Part shown: positions 63,514 through 64,000 of the stretch, piece by piece | Position numbering within the stretch: position 1 is the first letter of the stretch | Layout of the letters: each line of letters starts with the position of its first letter | NCBI RefSeq assembly: GCF_900110455.1 | Contig: NZ_FOIS01000006.1 | Coordinates: 24,632 to 88,631 of the forward strand | DNA: 64,000 nt | Source: Natrinema salifodinae | GTDB taxonomy: Archaea; Halobacteriota; Halobacteria; Halobacteriales; Natrialbaceae | Direction of reading: 5' to 3' | The notes under the pieces: model-generated | Seen by the model: the letters and a program-made list of their open reading frames with translations, nothing else | Database searches by the model: none | What the model was told of the DNA's origin: nothing | Made by a program: the position numbers and the translations under genes

Positions 63514-64000
63514 ATGACCGGAAGTACACCCGCAGACGACGATGAATCGTTTACCGAAACTGAACAGCGCGAAACAGTACGCGACCGATATACCGCCGTC
63601 GCCGCCGAGACGACGGCCGATTCCGACTCGTACACGGGAACGGACTGCTGTGGCGAGACGGAAACGGACTCGGACGATACGACCGCGGAGACGATCACCG
63701 GCTGTTGTACGAACGACGAGTCATCGAAGGAGTGGGCGGAACAAGTCGGGTATCAGTCGGCCGAAATCGAGTCAGTTCCGTCCGAAGCGAACCTTGGACT
63801 CGGGTGTGGAAATCCGACTGCCATCGCAAACCTCGAGTTGGGTGAATTCGTATTGGACCTAGGCTCCGGCGGCGGATTCGATTGCTTCCTTGCTGCGGAT
63901 AAAGTCGGGCCAGACGGACTGGTCGTCGGGATTGATATGACGCCCGCGATGATCGAAACAGCGCGCGAAAATCGGTCGGAATCCGACACCGAGAACGTCG
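63514..64000 (+). CDS. arsM: Arsenite S-adenosylmethionine methyltransferase, 3' end cut off
   Basis: The first 162 residues are visible. An acidic leader carries DCCG near 44 and TGCC near 63. ArsM signatures follow: VGYQSAEIESVPSEANLGLGCGNP, then the SAM motif VLDLGSGGGFDCFLAA and GLVVGIDMTPAMIETARENR. ArsM methylates arsenite. The frame is open further upstream to an ATG at 63385, but that stretch is basic and unlike haloarchaeal protein. It lies 132 bases after the permease. Confidence 0.88.
   Translation, partial: MTGSTPADDDESFTETEQRETVRDRYTAVAAETTADSDSYTGTDCCGETETDSDDTTAETITGCCTNDESSKEWAEQVGYQSAEIESVPSEANLGLGCGNPTAIANLELGEFVLDLGSGGGFDCFLAADKVGPDGLVVGIDMTPAMIETARENRSESDTENV

Noticed and set aside
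1..64000. CRISPR arrays, rRNA and tRNA genes
   Set aside because: I saw no regularly spaced repeats of 24-40 bases and no complete tRNA or rRNA signature anywhere in the window.

Overview
The window is a chromosomal segment of a haloarchaeon (class Halobacteria). The G+C content is high, the proteins are strongly acidic, and most starts lie about 25-32 bases downstream of a TATA element, as expected for leaderless archaeal transcripts. Marker genes agree: Orc1/Cdc6, GatE, Dph2, RpoL, SRP19, Gar1, a HalX regulator, Tat lipoproteins, a PGF-CTERM protein and a salactin/volactin-type actin. The genus cannot be fixed from sequence alone; a Natrialba/Haloterrigena/Natrinema-like organism is plausible.

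1-5.0 kb is a replication origin locus. An MptE-like gene, folP and orc1 run leftward, a SPOUT RNA methyltransferase runs rightward, and the 1.1-kb gap at 3071-4213 carries at least four ORB-like G-string boxes in two opposing pairs plus a polypyrimidine/CTAG-rich repeat tract. 5-29.7 kb is mostly conserved core: lipoproteins, a divergent EamA exporter/Lrp pair, gatE, a blue copper protein, a divergent btuF/btuCD-type uptake system, srp19-gar1, a presenilin-like protease, cysS, a NifU-like protein and BolA, a Usp protein, fumC, a CNNM/CBS protein, and two paralogous two-gene cassettes of membrane PH-domain proteins.

29.7-35.3 kb is a visibly A+T-richer accessory island: a FilR1-type regulator, a small HTH protein divergent from a branched-chain aminotransferase with a palindromic operator between them, an EamA exporter, and an IS4-type transposase. 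A roughly 1.7-kb gap without a convincing gene follows. Next come a DUF5805/tyrosine-recombinase pair and a translationally coupled lactonase/Fe-alcohol dehydrogenase pair.

40.6-61.5 kb returns to core-like content: a HisG-like orphan, a large acidic coiled-coil protein, two metal-hydrolase or regulatory genes, dph2, a HalX regulator, a membrane protein next to the actin homologue, an rRNA methyltransferase, a rhomboid protease, rpoL, hisF, a sulfite-oxidase-like enzyme and menF-menD. The right end (61.8-64.0 kb) is an arsenic-type detoxification cluster: a 48-residue paired-cysteine peptide, ArsR, an ArsP-like permease and the start of ArsM. The most novel-looking items are this peptide, the origin architecture with its CTAG cluster, the palindromic operator at 31.1 kb, the duplicated PH cassettes and the actin/membrane-protein pair.
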